Of a stretch of 64,000 nucleotides of DNA, positions 1 to 13,083 are shown piece after piece. The notes under the pieces were generated by a model. The model searched no databases. It saw only the letters and a list, made by a program, of their open reading frames with translations, and was not told the DNA's origin. The position numbers were made by a program, and so were the translations under genes. The DNA comes from Rhineura floridana (Eukaryota > Chordata > Lepidosauria > Squamata > Rhineuridae), in NCBI RefSeq assembly GCF_030035675.1, contig NC_084480.1:128910738-128974737 (forward strand), written 5' to 3'. The first letter of the stretch is position 1; each line of letters begins with the position of its first letter.

Positions 1-218
1 AGGGTCAGATCTGTTATGGCTGTGTCACATATGTCCCTGAGTGATCTACATGTATGAACATGCTTGTAGACTATAACAGAGGGTTTCAACCAGAAATGTG
101 ACCTTCAGCAAGCAGATAGATGACACCAAGTTCAGGATAGCAAAAAATGTCAGTGATTTGTCTTAAATATAATAGAAAGGCATAACATGTACAATATGAA
201 ACAATGGATTACAATTAC

Positions 219-3200
219 CTCCACTCAATGTACCCTGAGGATCAAAGGTATCTCCACCAAGTGTGACCGTTTTTGTCATTATCCTTTTATCAAATGTAAC
301 TCTCTTGGCATTGTCCATGTTATTGCAAACCAGCGTGCCGCCAAAGACATATTCCATAGCCTTTTGAATTTCAGATTCATATCCCACCAGACTAAGAGCC
401 AGATGGACATTGTCTTCACCAACCTCATGTTCAAAAGAAAAAGAATTAACACTGCACAAACAGAAGGAGAGAAAATGGCACTAGGAAGAGCCAGATTCAA
501 GGACTCGCTCTTCATCATTCACACTAGGTGGAACAGAGCTGCTACTCTAGCATCCTGGCAGGTGGGTCACTTAGGAGGGAAAGGGGAGTTCTGTATGGTG
601 CAAATGCACCGGTGGTGTTCATCTAGCATTCCTACTGGTGCTTCTGTTTAAATCACTATAAAGGAACAGATACGTTAGGAGAATTAGGGCACCTGTCCCA
701 TGATTTCTCACCAACCCACTGTTCAGATCTATGAAGTATAGTTGATGAATGACCAGTAATGATGAGTAACCCATACTCAAGATTAACTGTTGTAAGACAC
801 TTGCACAGCCTGTAAGAGAAGGATTGGGTATATGCAGAAAACGGAACTGCAAAATATATAATAAGAAAATAAATGAGGATGTAGATAGCGTTTGTGTGTA
901 TGCGTGTGCGCGAGAATGATTGAGCCCAACAAGTATACTTTTTTTTTTTAAAAAAAGCAAAATTATGTTAAGAATAAAGCATACCAACGTTTTGGCCACT
1001 TCGATAGGTTCTTTACCAACACACCTCGCAGAGATTTTGTTCAATGGAATAATGGTGTAGCGACGCCTCAGTTCACCCTTTTCTAGCAGTTTTTTCCCAG
1101 TAACCTAATATAGGGGGGAGGAAAAAAATCGTATCTACATGCTCATCCATTTAGCTCACAGCTGGTGTTGCTAATGACAGAATGTAGCAGTAATATTATA
1201 ACTTCTGAACAGTTAAAAGCTTCATAGTTTAAATTCCTAAGGGCTAAGCAACACGTGGCCTATGTATCCATCTGTATGAAGATTACATGTTAGCTTTAGC
1301 TATGCGTGTCAGACTTAACAAGGAATAAACAGAAGGCACATTACATTTTTAGGGTGTACAACTAAAATTGGAGTGTGTGAATGAGACAGACCCATTTCAA
1401 ACGGGCATCATGCAAGAACACTTATGAGAGGTAGGACTGGCTACAGCTTTCTGTCCAAATTAGGGGTTCCTGCTACATTATGCATGGAAAGGTCCTAACA
1501 GGCTGCATATTTAACTTTTAATAAAATCCTATTGAGAAAACATACCTCTGTATCTACCACAACGTTGTAGAGCCGACCCCCAGCAACTACTTCTAGTGCA
1601 GTTGCGGTAGAGACATCTTTCACAGTAATTAGAGACGCCACGAGCCCTTTCACATGGTCTGGATTCCACTTTTTTTCTGGATCCCTTAAAATAAATGACA
1701 CTCGTCAGTAGTAATTCAGCTGCTGCTAAATAATATCAATCAATTCATGTGTATTGCTTAAAACCACACAATATAAGACAACAGAAGAGGAAACAGACAT
1801 AATACAACAACTGTGATTAGAAATAAAAAGAATTAAGCATAAATATAGTACCTTGCCACAGTAACAGCTTCCAAACCGAAGCACAAAAATCCTACCCAAG
1901 GTCAGAATATTTCTTCTCACCTTCAGTGTTTCAGAATAAGACATTTTAATGGAACAGACTATTCTGTAGCTTTACCTGTATTCAAAGCGTAGATTGGGGA
2001 ACTTGCTCATTAAAACTTCATAGGACTCCCTCAAGTGGTTAACCATACGAGACAATTCCCTTTGTTTTTCTAAAAGGGTTTCTTCTTTTTTGTCTAGAAC
2101 CACCAATAAATAAGAACCCATTGTTTAAAAACAAACTCAGAACGAAGCTGTTAAAACCCTCATGCTGACTTTTGGGGTCCATTTTGACCCCAGGTGCACT
2201 TTTCACTGTGTAATTTACACATTAGACCTACCGGGATGTCCTTCTAGGACATTGTCACAAACTATCACCCTTACCAATTCCCCAAATTTTACCAGTTAGC
2301 ATTTAAAATTTTCCTTCTGGAAACAAACAAAAAACACTAGTATCCAAATATACCCCAGCAAAAGGCCCTGGGAGCAAATTGTGTTGTTTACTCAATGTGC
2401 ATGGGGAAGGGGCCAGTTCCTCTGAATGTGTTTTTTGGCTCAACATTCTTTGATATTGTCAAGCACACTTGTGCTGACAACACAGAAAACAATCTTCTCT
2501 GTGGAATAAAGTTACCCCATCCTTCCATTGGAAATCTCATTGGGGCACAAATATTCCCCAAATACACAAAATTTGTGTGTATTTTTTGCCAGCTTTCCAT
2601 GAAATACACAACTCCTATAGAACCCATGTAATATATAGCAGCCAAAATGTGTGAAACTGGTAGCAACATTGATTTAAGTGTCACAAATTACTAGGATGCA
2701 ATTTAAACATGGACACAAGACATAGGTAGAGCATTCACCCATGTCCCCCATGACTTCAGTCTCATTTTAAATGTATGTGCCAATTCATATGCATGCAGCA
2801 TTATCGTGCCTGCACTCTACTTTTGGTTCATGCCTTGTTCAGCTTGGGCCATATCATTCACAAATAAACTGCTATCTGTGTGGTTAATGTACCTCAAATA
2901 TGCATGAGAAGAAAAAGCCCCCCCTTCCCATGTTGAATTTTACAAGTTATTCTGTGCTATCCCCTTTCTCAAGAGTCTTCTACACATGGACTACTACTTT
3001 CACACCTTTGTAAGTTCTTTCCTCATACAGCACTCCCAACTGTTTTCAACATTCAAACAACTAAGCACACCTTCATAGTTGAGCATCTTCATTTCATTTT
3101 CTAGTTTTACTTTCTGCTTTTTAACAGCTTCAAAAGCATCTTGATCCTTCTTGTAGCTAGTATCCATTTTTTTTACTTCAGCTTGTTTGGTCTTTAGCTC

Positions 3201-6200
3201 TTGTTGAGCATGTTTCAGCTTCATCTGAGCCTGCAAAGAAAATTCAGGACAAGTCTAGGAAACTGATTTGTGTGTACTCATCTCCCCACGCCACACACAA
3301 TTAGCATAAATTTATTATTCAGACTCTCTTACACTGGAATCAGTAAACATAGGCTGCAATCATATACAGTAGGGCCCTGCTTGTCGGCATTTCGCTAATA
3401 TGGAGGTTTTCAATTACAGTAGGGCCCCACTCATACGGCACTTGTTCCACTTTTTTTGGTGTTTTTCAGCATGACATGCTCTGAGAAGGGCGTCCGGTGC
3501 CATTTTATTGTCGGTGTTCTACTTTTCAGTGATTTTCGCTTTTCGGGGGAGTCTGGAACCTAACCTGCCGTATGAGTGGGGCCCTACTGTACACACTTTA
3601 TTCAGAAGTAAGCATCAGAAGAAAAGCATTCCATTGGCATTATAATCCACTGAACAAGCAATTGTTTCATTGTATTATTACAAAGGATAATGATAAAATG
3701 CAATCATAGGCCTAGAGTGAATGAAGAATAGAGATAAGACAATATATTTGTTCAATAAGGCAACTTTCTTTACAGTGGAATATGAAACATTTGAAAAATT
3801 TAACACTATTGTAACAGCACATGAAGGAAGTCTGATGAGTATTTCTGCCTTCTGCAACAGCGTGCCCATCTAGTTCTTTTAAGAAGAAATTCAGCACTGA
3901 CATTGCTTTCCAAAACGGAAAAGGGTATTTTTCGAAGCGAGTTAAACTTTGAGGAAAATGTCATAGGAATAGGAAAATGCCTTATATAGAATCAGACCAT
4001 TGGCCCATCTTGCTCAGTATTGTCTACATTGACTGGCAGTGCCTCTCCAGGATTTCAGACAGTATTCTCTATCAGCCTTATCTGGAGATGCCAAGAGTTG
4101 AACATGTGATTTTCTGCATGCAAAGCAGATGCTCTGCCACTAAGCTATTGCCCACATATGTTACTAACACACTAGCGGATATATTTCCAAAGGGAGCTCT
4201 TCCTTTGCTTCTTCAGCCTGGAATGCTTCTCTCTATTGTCTCTTGTGCTTTTATGGACAAGTCTCTGCCTTCCTAAGCTGCAATCCTTTGTTAAGTTGCA
4301 CATGCTGCAAGAAATTTGTTACAGAGCAATCATAGGAAGCTGGCCGAAGGGGTGCCAGCAGAAGAGGACCTAGCGGAAAGCTCCGCAGCGTCCATTTCCC
4401 GTTTGGGAGCTGCCGGGCCTGCGGAACATTAGCTCTGCCAGGAGCTGTATGCATGAACGAAAAAGAAAAAGTTGGCTCTCACAAATACACAAGTCTCTGC
4501 CTTTGTAAGTTATAATCCTTTGTAAGTTGCACATGCTGCTAGAAATATATTAGCCTTTAAAATGACAAAGGATTTTGTATTTGCATCTTCTTCAAAGAAG
4601 AGATTCTTACTTGTTTAGCTTCTGTTTCTGCTTTGCTTATATCATTCTTGCAAGCAATCATTTGTCCAACAAGAGTAGCATCTTCCCCATCTTCACTACT
4701 GGACAGACCAGCAGACACAGCACTGAAGTGCTGCTGTGCAGCAGCCAAAGCCTCCGTCTCTTTCTTATTTGCTTCCTGAAGAGTACTCAGTGCATCAGTT
4801 ATCTTCTTTACCTCCTCTTCCTTTGAGACTAAAGCTTTACAGTCCTACAAGAAAATACACTTTTAAATACAAATTGTATGCAGACAGAAGCCCACAAAAC
4901 TGACTCCAGCAAAACAAGTCCAGCAAACATTTTTAACAGCATTTCCCCTACCAAATCCATAGCACTGCCCCTCTTTTTCAAAGCACCTACGCATGTATAC
5001 TCAGAAGTCAGTCCCACCAGTTTAAATGCAACATTGTGAGTGTTCACAGAACAAGAGCCTTAAAAGGAAAGTACCACTGAACATGCCTAAGACTGCACTG
5101 TTTGATTTCCAACCTTGTGGTCTCCCTCGGTAAAACATGGTACCTGTAATTGTGGAGCAGTCCTAGCTCCCTAAAGTTCCCTTTACAAATGTTGTATTTC
5201 TACAAGAGAAGTATTTTGTATGTATTACATAACTCTTCAGGTATAAACATATCAGGAACACACATGGGAATAGGAGGGAAAAGGTTTTCTTTGCTTACCT
5301 CTTCCATGCATTTAACCAGCTCTTTATGCTTTTTTTCTTCACTTCGCAAGTTTTGCTTTTTGATGTCAAGGGTACTTTGCCCTTTGGTATGCTTTCTCTG
5401 AGCTTCCGCAAAAGCGTCTTCTAGCGAATGAAGAACCCCACCAAATTCCTGCAAATATTTTTAAGATCCATCTTTAATAAAAGTGTTTTGTGTTATTTGC
5501 AAGTGTGCCTGGAGAAGTGTTATGCCCACCTCTTTCTAAAACGTTTCACTAGTGTGGAGAGAAGAGATACTGCCAGAAAGTGGAAAGGAATGGGAAAATA
5601 ACAGTTTGGGAAAAATAGCTAACTTTTGTTATGCAAGAGTCACCAAATGCCCATCCCCCTAGGAAATGAAATTAAAAAAGAAGTGTCTTATTTGTTAATA
5701 GCAGCATTGCCTTTGTCTCTGTGCCAGCTATATAACTAAGATCCCTCTGGAAGTTTTTATTTTGCAGTCACTACTGTATACTGACCTATAACAGAGGAGT
5801 TATACAGTTAAAAGAAACCTGCACCATGTGGTTAACTGTTATCCCTTCTAATGAACTAAGGCAACTTTCAAATTATACAGAATGAACACTGAATATTATG
5901 TACTTCACACAAAGGAACTCTGTGTTTAATTGAAAGACAAAAATGATTCTTATTTCTTGTATTGGGCTCATTTCAAAAAAACACAGTTCAACTGGTCTTA
6001 CTTTATCCCTTTTCTTTTCCATTTCGGCTATTTCTATGCCAAGTTCCTTCACTTTCTTCTCATTCTCAGTCATCTCCTCCTGAAGTTTTGCAATATCGCC
6101 TTCCATTTCCTTTAGCACATCAGCAGCATGTGTCTTGGTTTCTTCAGCTAGCACAAATTGATACGCAACATACAGGCGACTCAGATGATCTATCTCTCGC

Positions 6201-9200
6201 ATGACCTTTTGGTATTCCAAATATGAAGATCGCTCCTGCACAGGATAACCGGTAAAATAGGCTATCATTCAGAGCTGTGATAAAACAATGTGATAAGACT
6301 ATAAAGCATGGGCAACAATACTTAAACAAAACTAATGAATTTGTACTTTTCAATGAAAATTACTAGACCCTCAGAATATATTCCTCCAGTCTAAGTTGGG
6401 TATATCAGAATTCCAGGGGAAAGCAAGAGTAATGAAACACATACACAGAAACCGTTTTGTACAGGAAGAAACATAAGTGATTCAATGTCTGGGTTAAAAA
6501 GATATTTGCAAGCTATTTTTAAAAATATATATATGAATGCCACTCTTCACCAAAATTGGTTCTTGTGAGGTTTACACAAAATATCAAAACAATAAAATCA
6601 CATCTTTGCAACTTTCTCTGCATTCTCTTATCACAACCAGTGTTCACTGCAAAAAGAGGTTTTCCACATCATCTCCACATGCCCACCTGCAGTTTTACTC
6701 CAGTGAATCTGCTGCACTGCCCTGCTCTCTGCACAAAGGCACTCAACACATCCATGCCTATAGCAATTAAAACATATGAAGAATTCTTTTTTAACATAAG
6801 GTATTCTTATGCATTCACCTGAATACAGAAACTCTTAAACTGTGGATGGGGACACCAAATGCTCTTAGAAACCATTCACAGACCTCCACGCTAATTGTGT
6901 GACAATCTAAAGAGAAGCCCACACCCCTGCTCCCATCTATGGCTTAAGACTGTGCATGTTCTGACAAACAACTTAACACACCTATAGTGAAATTCTCATC
7001 CAAATTAACTAGTCAGTTTTCTCAGCAAAGTACAGCTTAACTTCACTTCACGTTCTGAAATGAAGCAAAAAAACTTCGGGCTGCAGTTCTAAACACATGT
7101 GCCTGAGAGTAACTGAACAAAGTGGATCTTACTTTTGAGTAAACATGCCTAGGATTGCAATGTAAAACTTTTTTTTTAGTTTAAATAGGAAGTACCTCTT
7201 TCAGCTTCTGCAATGTGGGTGTGATTTCTTCCTCTAAAATCTGTAAACAAAATAAAGAATAAAGTTAATTTTGAATTTCCCAAATGTGTCTCCATCCTAC
7301 TTTCAGCAGACGACTTAACTGTGATGGACATTGAGGAAAAATTCAATTAAAAATGGAAGGGTAAATAAAACAAGGAACAAGTAAGTCACTAAGATAAGGG
7401 GTGAGGTGGAAAGCACCAGCACTAAAGTACATTTATTCCTCTTAATCAACAGCTATCCAGTTCTGAAAAGCAAAAGTATAACTAATACAGAACCAAAGAA
7501 AATTGATTAATTATAAAAATCATGTACCGTGCAAATTTCTTTAAGCTTCGCCTCTTTTTTCTCAATGGTTTTCTGGGCAGCTATTTTCTTGCATTCATAC
7601 ATCCTAGTGCCAGCAGCTTCCTCAATCATAGCCAAAATCTAGAACAAAAAAAAAATTGCAACCTCAGCCAATATAAAGAAGCAATTCCAAAAAGTATAAA
7701 GGATATAACAAATAAGGGAAAAAACACTTCTAACATATTTACCTCTGGAGGCTTCATATTGAGAACTTTGGTAATTCGTCCCTAAAGGAGAAGCAAAACC
7801 AGTCATTAATATTTGATATACTTTTAAATATTGTTTTTATTACTTATTTAGTACCATCTAAATATACAGCAGACTTTTATCAATTGTACTCAAGTTGTGT
7901 CAGACAGCCACTGACTTGAAACTAGCAAACACTAGGGCAGATCTCTGGGGTGTGGGGGGAGAGGATGTGCAAAGATATAGGCAAAAATAGGATTCTGAAC
8001 CAAGTAGTGTTGTCACCTGTCCTCACTAGAGTCGAGATCTGGGTGGACCAAATATCCCTGGTAGAGGACCTCCATTGAACCATTAATGCACGGGTCACCT
8101 ATGTAGTTCCTGTGGGCGCATGTAGTCCTTCCTTGGCATCCTCAGGTTCACATGCCCTGCTGAAATTAGGCTTAAAAGAAGCTTTCCTTAGCTAAGGCTT
8201 TCCCGAAGCTTAATTTGCCATGTAGGAATGATTGGGGGGGGGGATCCAAGTGGTCCCACAAGAGTTTCTCTGGGTTGCAAATACCTGTATGCCCAAACAG
8301 GTTGGGTATTTCTACTAAAAGGTTTGTGGAGGTGACCTAACTCTCGCTGCCTCATGATCTCAAAGAGACCCACTCTTTGTTCTTGTGTTTCTTCTGCAGC
8401 TTTTGAAGAGGGTCAGAGTGATCTGTTCTTTTTCTTCTAATGTAGAGTTGGGATTAGATCCCCATTCACATATCTTTGAACAAGCATGAATCAACCATGA
8501 ACAAGAATTACTGCACTACTCATGAAACAGTTGACTGGCTGGATCCTGGATTGAATGGGGGCAAAAGCTAGAATGAGTTTCGAATGAGAGGACAAACAGC
8601 AAAGAAGCATTTGTATTAAATAGAGGTTTAATCTCAAATAAAATATTAAGGATTTGAGTTTAGTATCTTTGTTGTCAAATCCTTGCATTCATTTCTGAAA
8701 TAAACTTGATCTCAAAATTGTCAACCAAGCTACATTTGATAGTTTTTCTTGTTTATCTGGCAATAAACAGAATACCAGCCATCTACAAACAACATGCTTT
8801 TCAAATATCTTCTAGTCAATAATGCTCAATTCTCTCGGCACAAAGCCTTGTTTCAAGACAATAAGTAGTTTTATGTGCAGTTACAGCTACTATGATACTA
8901 TAGTAGGTGCACATTCAGAACTACTGCTTATTCAAATAGCTCAGCTTCATGCATATTTATTTGCAAGTCCAGCTAATTCCAATAGCTAAATATATTAAGA
9001 TCTGAAGGCCGTGGCTTAAAGAGCAAAGTATTCTTACAGAACAAAGGCTGCTCTTTGACAGCATTCAAAGCTTAGATTCACTGCATTTTTAATAGTAAAC
9101 TAAAAGGTGAATAGGTGCAGTACACAGTTTAAAAATGTCCCTGCCTGCAAACTTATTGTCTAAAATAACCAATACAATAAGTGGAGAAAAAGAGAAAAAG

Positions 9201-11582
9201 CATATCAGATTTATAAAGATATATACCTACCTGCATAATAAGAAAGTGAGGATTATTGACGTTCAGTCCAACAGAGCAGAAGAGATCCTGTACTCTAGTA
9301 TTGTTTGCGTTCACACCATTGATTAGATACTTATTCCTGCCTCCAATCACCACCTTGAGAAGGAAGAAACAAGGGCCCATTATATATCATAGCTTTTTTT
9401 GTAGTCTGATGTTACAGTACTTAGGCAAGTAAAGTACTTGGCATGTGCAGCTAGATGCGCCAAAATAAAGGATTTCAGAATATACTGGTCTATTTACAGT
9501 TCTGTTAAAATATATAAAATACTTAGAAACTCATAGAATCCATCAGTAGCTCACCTGCCTTGTGACTGTTATCTCATCATGATTCTCAAATCCTAGGGGA
9601 CTCTGCTTCTTGTCAAAATTATCAAAGGTGATTGATACTGTAGCCTTAGTAATCCCAGCCTGGCCATTTTTGTAAACAAGATCTTGCAGGTTGGAAGCTC
9701 GCACCTGAAAGATATTAAAAGACCAATAAATTTCCTATTTATTGCAGTGGAAAACAAATGGGCATGCTTAAGCTTTAGGGCTGTGTCTAACAGTAACTTC
9801 AGCTAGCAGTTTTAACTTTATTAACATGCTATGATTCTTCATACATTTAGGCTTCAATACAGTACACGCTTACCTGGAAGTAAGTACCATTGAACCCAGT
9901 GGAGCTTACGTCTGAGTAGACATGAACTGGATTGCAGCTTCAGTTGGGAGTTGAATGTTTTGCCCATCAGTCACCATGATTTACAAGTATGATGAGAAAA
10001 ACACATTTTTAAGATGTAGTTGAGATGGATGACAATAAACATTAAATTTTTAAAGGGTCATTCTCAAGATGCAGTTTGTGGGAAGCTTAATGTATAGCTC
10101 AAAAGAACTTCGCTAAAATTGCTTAGCATTGTGAAGTCACTGCAATCACATAATTTCAATAAAAAGATTTGTCTCCACTACCACAATGAGTCGGAATTCC
10201 AAAAATTAGATGCAGCAGGAAATTACTTCTCCCTGTGCTGCAACCGTAGTTTTACTAGAGAAAAGAATTCAGCCTATATTTGTACAGTTTTGAGAGGTCT
10301 ATAAACAATCTGAATTGCCCTAAGGCCAAATTAGAATTGAGTTTTAGGTTCTGTCAGCCAGCTCATAGGCAAACATTCAGGACAAGGTTCAATAGGTGGT
10401 GCTGCAGCAGCATATGACCTGCCAGAACAGACTTGTAGCCATAATTATAATTATAACCAGTAAAAAAATCTATTTTTAGTTGGGTCCTTAATCTGTCTTT
10501 AGAACACAACACCCTTGTCATTTTGCTCGCCTTTTAACAGACTGCACTGTCACCAGGGCTGTGGAGTCGGTACGCCAAACCCTCGACTCCGACTCCTCTA
10601 TTTTTCTACTGTCCGACTCTGACTCCACCCAAAATTGCTTCCAACTCCACAGCCCTGGAAAGCACTGTAAATGTCTTTTTAAATTGGAAGCTCTTGTAGG
10701 AGCATTTTTATCGCTGCCTGAATATGCGCTGATCTTGGCATCACAGCATTTGACTTCATCGGGGTTCTGTGTCATACACTGACACACAAAATGTTTTCCA
10801 TCTTGAGTTATGGTGAAATGCTCAAATACAGCTAACTTCATGGGAAGCTTCTTTGACACTGTGAATTTATATTTTAAACATTTTGTCAATCAAAATTTAT
10901 TTTGAAGTCGGAGTCGGTACATTTCTACCGTCTCCGACTCCACCCAAAATTGCTTCCGACTCCAACTCCACAGCCCTGACTGTCACGGTAGAGCATCTGC
11001 TTTGCATGCAGCAAGTCTCAGGTTCAATCTCCAGCCTATCCATGTAGGGTTGGGAGAGACTCCCTGCCTGAAATCCTAGCAAGCCACTGCCAGTTAGTGT
11101 AGAAAATACTGAACTAAATGGACCAATGATCTGACATGGTGTAAGTTATATATTTCTATGTGGTATGTGAACATATAACATCCTTATTTATATAAGGAAG
11201 CCTTCCTTCCTCAATGCTATCAATGGGACTAATCGCTTTATACTAATCACATATTAGCGTTGAGAATTCTGTATCTAATCAGAAGAATGACTAAGATAGT
11301 CTAGCATTTGTTTTCGATTTCACTATAGAACACGTTAGGCTAACCATAAAACAAGACCTGACTACTAACAGAGGGAAGTGCTGCTTGTACTACATGTCTG
11401 AGGCATATACTCACCTGTGATAGATTGGTGATGCCCAATAAGAAACAGATGGAGTCCAGGATGTTTGACTTGCCACTCCCATTTAAGCCAGTAATGGCAT
11501 TGAATAGTGGATCAAAGTCATTAACTTCTGTCCTTTGAGCATAAGACTTAAACCCCTCAAGGACAATTGATTTGATATACAT
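219..11582 (-). CDS. SMC2: SMC2, condensin core ATPase subunit; N-terminal half, 14 coding exons, continues beyond the left edge
   Basis: SMC2 pairs with SMC4 as the ATPase core of condensin I and II, which compacts mitotic chromosomes in the nucleus. Coding exons on the minus strand: 11582-11415, 9704-9555, 9353-9231, 7781-7743, 7638-7528, 7240-7196, 6235-6002, 5448-5299, 4844-4611, 3230-3071, 2093-1976, 1684-1546, 1104-985, 423-219. All have AG/GT borders and the phases join without a break (1996 coding bases, about 665 residues; the vertebrate protein is about 1200). The start is the ATG at 11582-11580 ([18 protein letters not shown]). Walker A GLNGSGKS lies near residues 32-39, followed by the rest of the ATPase N-lobe, a long coiled coil (about residues 170-500) and the hinge (about 510-665) ending in [14 protein letters not shown]. 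The second coiled coil and Walker B half lie outside the window. Similarity to human SMC2 is very high throughout. No coding lesion is seen. Confidence 0.97.
2145..2690. other. Unclassified repeat-like stretch in an SMC2 intron
   Basis: The segment opens with TTAA followed by AACCCTCATGCTGAC and an inverted GGGGTCxxTTTGACCCC motif. That resembles piggyBac termini (TTAA target, CCCT start), but no transposase and no second terminus were found. Short open frames occur on both strands without a recognisable domain. It could equally be an old non-autonomous element of another kind. Confidence 0.25.
3367..3589. mobile_element. Tigger/pogo-type MITE (3417-3589) inserted next to a fragment of the same family (3367-3414)
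   Basis: The inner element is 173 bp. It starts CAGTAGGGCCCCACTCATAC and ends with the inverted complement, flanked by TA on both sides (3415-3416, 3590-3591). TA target sites and CAGT...ACTG termini are typical of Tc1/mariner elements, and this terminus resembles Tigger. The left 48 bp are the start of a second copy cut off where the inner one begins, which suggests nested insertion. It lies in an SMC2 intron. Confidence 0.75.
3975..4155 (-). repeat. tRNA-derived SINE (Sauria type), minus strand
   Basis: The reverse complement has the typical head (tagtggcagagcatctgctttgcatgcag), a degenerate B box and the tail motif that on this strand reads accattggcccatcttgctcag. The same family occurs at 10979, 27730 and 46850. 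It lies in an SMC2 intron and shows several substitutions. Confidence 0.7.
8000..9130. other. SMC2 intron sequence without recognised content
   Basis: No coding similarity, splice pair or clear transposon end was recognised in this part of the intron between the exons at 9231-9353 and 7743-7781. There is one G-run (GGGGGGGGG) near 8232. Confidence 0.4.
10530..11165 (+). repeat. Sauria-type tRNA-derived SINE split by a hAT insertion
   Basis: From 10979 the sequence reads as the SINE body (ggtagagcatctgctttgca, B-box-like ggttcaatctcc, tail with ggaccaatgatctgaca). Its head is interrupted at ACTGTCAC, which appears again at 10546-10553 on the far side of the hAT element. The SINE was therefore present first and was split near its A box. 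Confidence 0.7.
10554..10978 (-). mobile_element. Non-autonomous hAT element with BED zinc finger remnant and perfect 8-bp target duplication
   Basis: The ends are inverted: CAGGGCTGTGGAGTCGG at 10554 and CTCCACAGCCCTG ending at 10978. ACTGTCAC flanks both sides (10546-10553, 10979-10986), and an 8-bp duplication is the hAT hallmark. Inside, a minus-strand frame at about 10889-10660 encodes a BED-type finger ([24 protein letters not shown]). This is the N-terminus of a hAT transposase with the catalytic part deleted. A second copy of the terminal motif lies at about 10640-10656, so the inner structure is composite. Confidence 0.85.
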
Positions 11583-11626
11583 TTCAATTGATGTTCCTGG
11601 AAATTCCAAGTAAGCCTACTTGCAAC
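11583..11626 (-). other. SMC2: SMC2 exon 2, 5'UTR part
   Basis: The exon with the start codon begins at 11626, after a minus-strand acceptor (tattatttcacag). It therefore carries 44 untranslated bases before the ATG. This implies at least one upstream noncoding exon; the GC-rich region near 15000 has a fitting donor. Confidence 0.75.
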
Positions 11627-12149
11627 CTGTGAAATAATATGTTTGATTCATAATTCTGTGGGCTACAAGCATATATACTTCCCAAAACTCATTGGGCGCA
11701 ATCCAGCAAATGATAGACCTCACAAATATTGCAATCACGTCCCTGGGACTTACTTGACAATAATGTTGCGTGAGAGATCAACACCTACGACTGATAGCAA
11801 CAAAATGAGATTTAGGTTGCAATCTTATAAGCACTTACCTGGAAGCAAGCACCATCAAGCTCAATGTGCCTTATTTCAGAGTAGTCATGCACAGGATTGC
11901 ACTGTCAATCACAGCACGGTGGCTAGATGCAACAGGGCAGGACTCATGCACTTTTAACAGTTGTGTAGAAGAGGGAACTTATCTCTTCTGCACAACTATT
12001 AAAAGTGCAGGAGCTCTTTCCTCTTTTGCATCTAGTCACTATAACAATCACAATTCAAGTCCCCATTGATTTTATGGTTAGGAGACTGGGAATGTTGCCT
12101 CTGCACTGCATCCTAATTGCAACTAACATTTGCTGGATTGTAACTAGAG

Positions 12150-13000
12150 AGAACATATGTCATTAAATGTGAAGTCAAAAGTATACATTTCCCAAAGACA
12201 TGCTATAAGAAATGCACAATCGTGCAGAATGCAACACTATTACAATTACTCAGGATTATACTCCCAACAGTAATAATGACAATTCTATAACCCTCTAGAA
12301 GCTTTTAGCCAATTAATATGCCTGTTCTCCTGTTTTTAGAAGACAGGTAAGAATTGTGTCACTTTTAGGGCTTTTATAAACTGATAGAAGATGAACCAAG
12401 AAATCAGGAGCTTGAAGATGAATCAAAGAATCAACTGAGAGATAGCTAGTTAATTGGGAATGGTTTTGTAGTATTTATTAATGTTGCTGCCATTTTAACT
12501 TTAGGTATCATATGTGTTAGAACTATAATTCACTTTGATAGAGAACCTGATCAAGGCAGTAGATTTAAACTTTCATATTCCTGTTATAGTGAGTACTTGT
12601 CACATTGTTATTAAAGAGAAGTATGTTAATTTTGACAGTAATTAAATTAGAATTGGAATGAATATAATTCATTATAAGAATCAGCACACTGGGGAGCTAA
12701 CATATTATTTTGTATTTTTAATTAAAGTGGTATAACTTTAATTATTAAAATAATGCAAAAAGGATTCAGTTAGGTAAACAAGGTCAGAAATTAACAGTGT
12801 CTTATGCATATCTCATTTAATTCACTGGAACTTACTCCCAGGTAAGACTACACCCCAAGGGACATTAGCAAAAAAACTCACACACACACATACATACACA
12901 CACAATAAGTTGCATGCTTTGAAAAGAATCTTACTTTTAAGCATCTGTGACTGGCAATGCTGGATCCTTAAGCAGGAAACAATACTATGTCCAACCTATG
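12150..13000. other. AT-rich SMC2 5' intron with a short CA repeat
   Basis: This belongs to the long first intron of SMC2. It is AT-rich without coding signal. A (CA)n-like tract lies at about 12874-12904. Part of a common dispersed squamate repeat (ggaacttactcccaggtaag) is visible near 12830. Confidence 0.45.
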
Positions 13001-13083
13001 ACCCTTGAGCTGTTGTTGGACCACAGCTCTCATCAGTTCCTACCAGCAAAGCCAATGTTCAGGGTTGATGGGATTGCACACCA

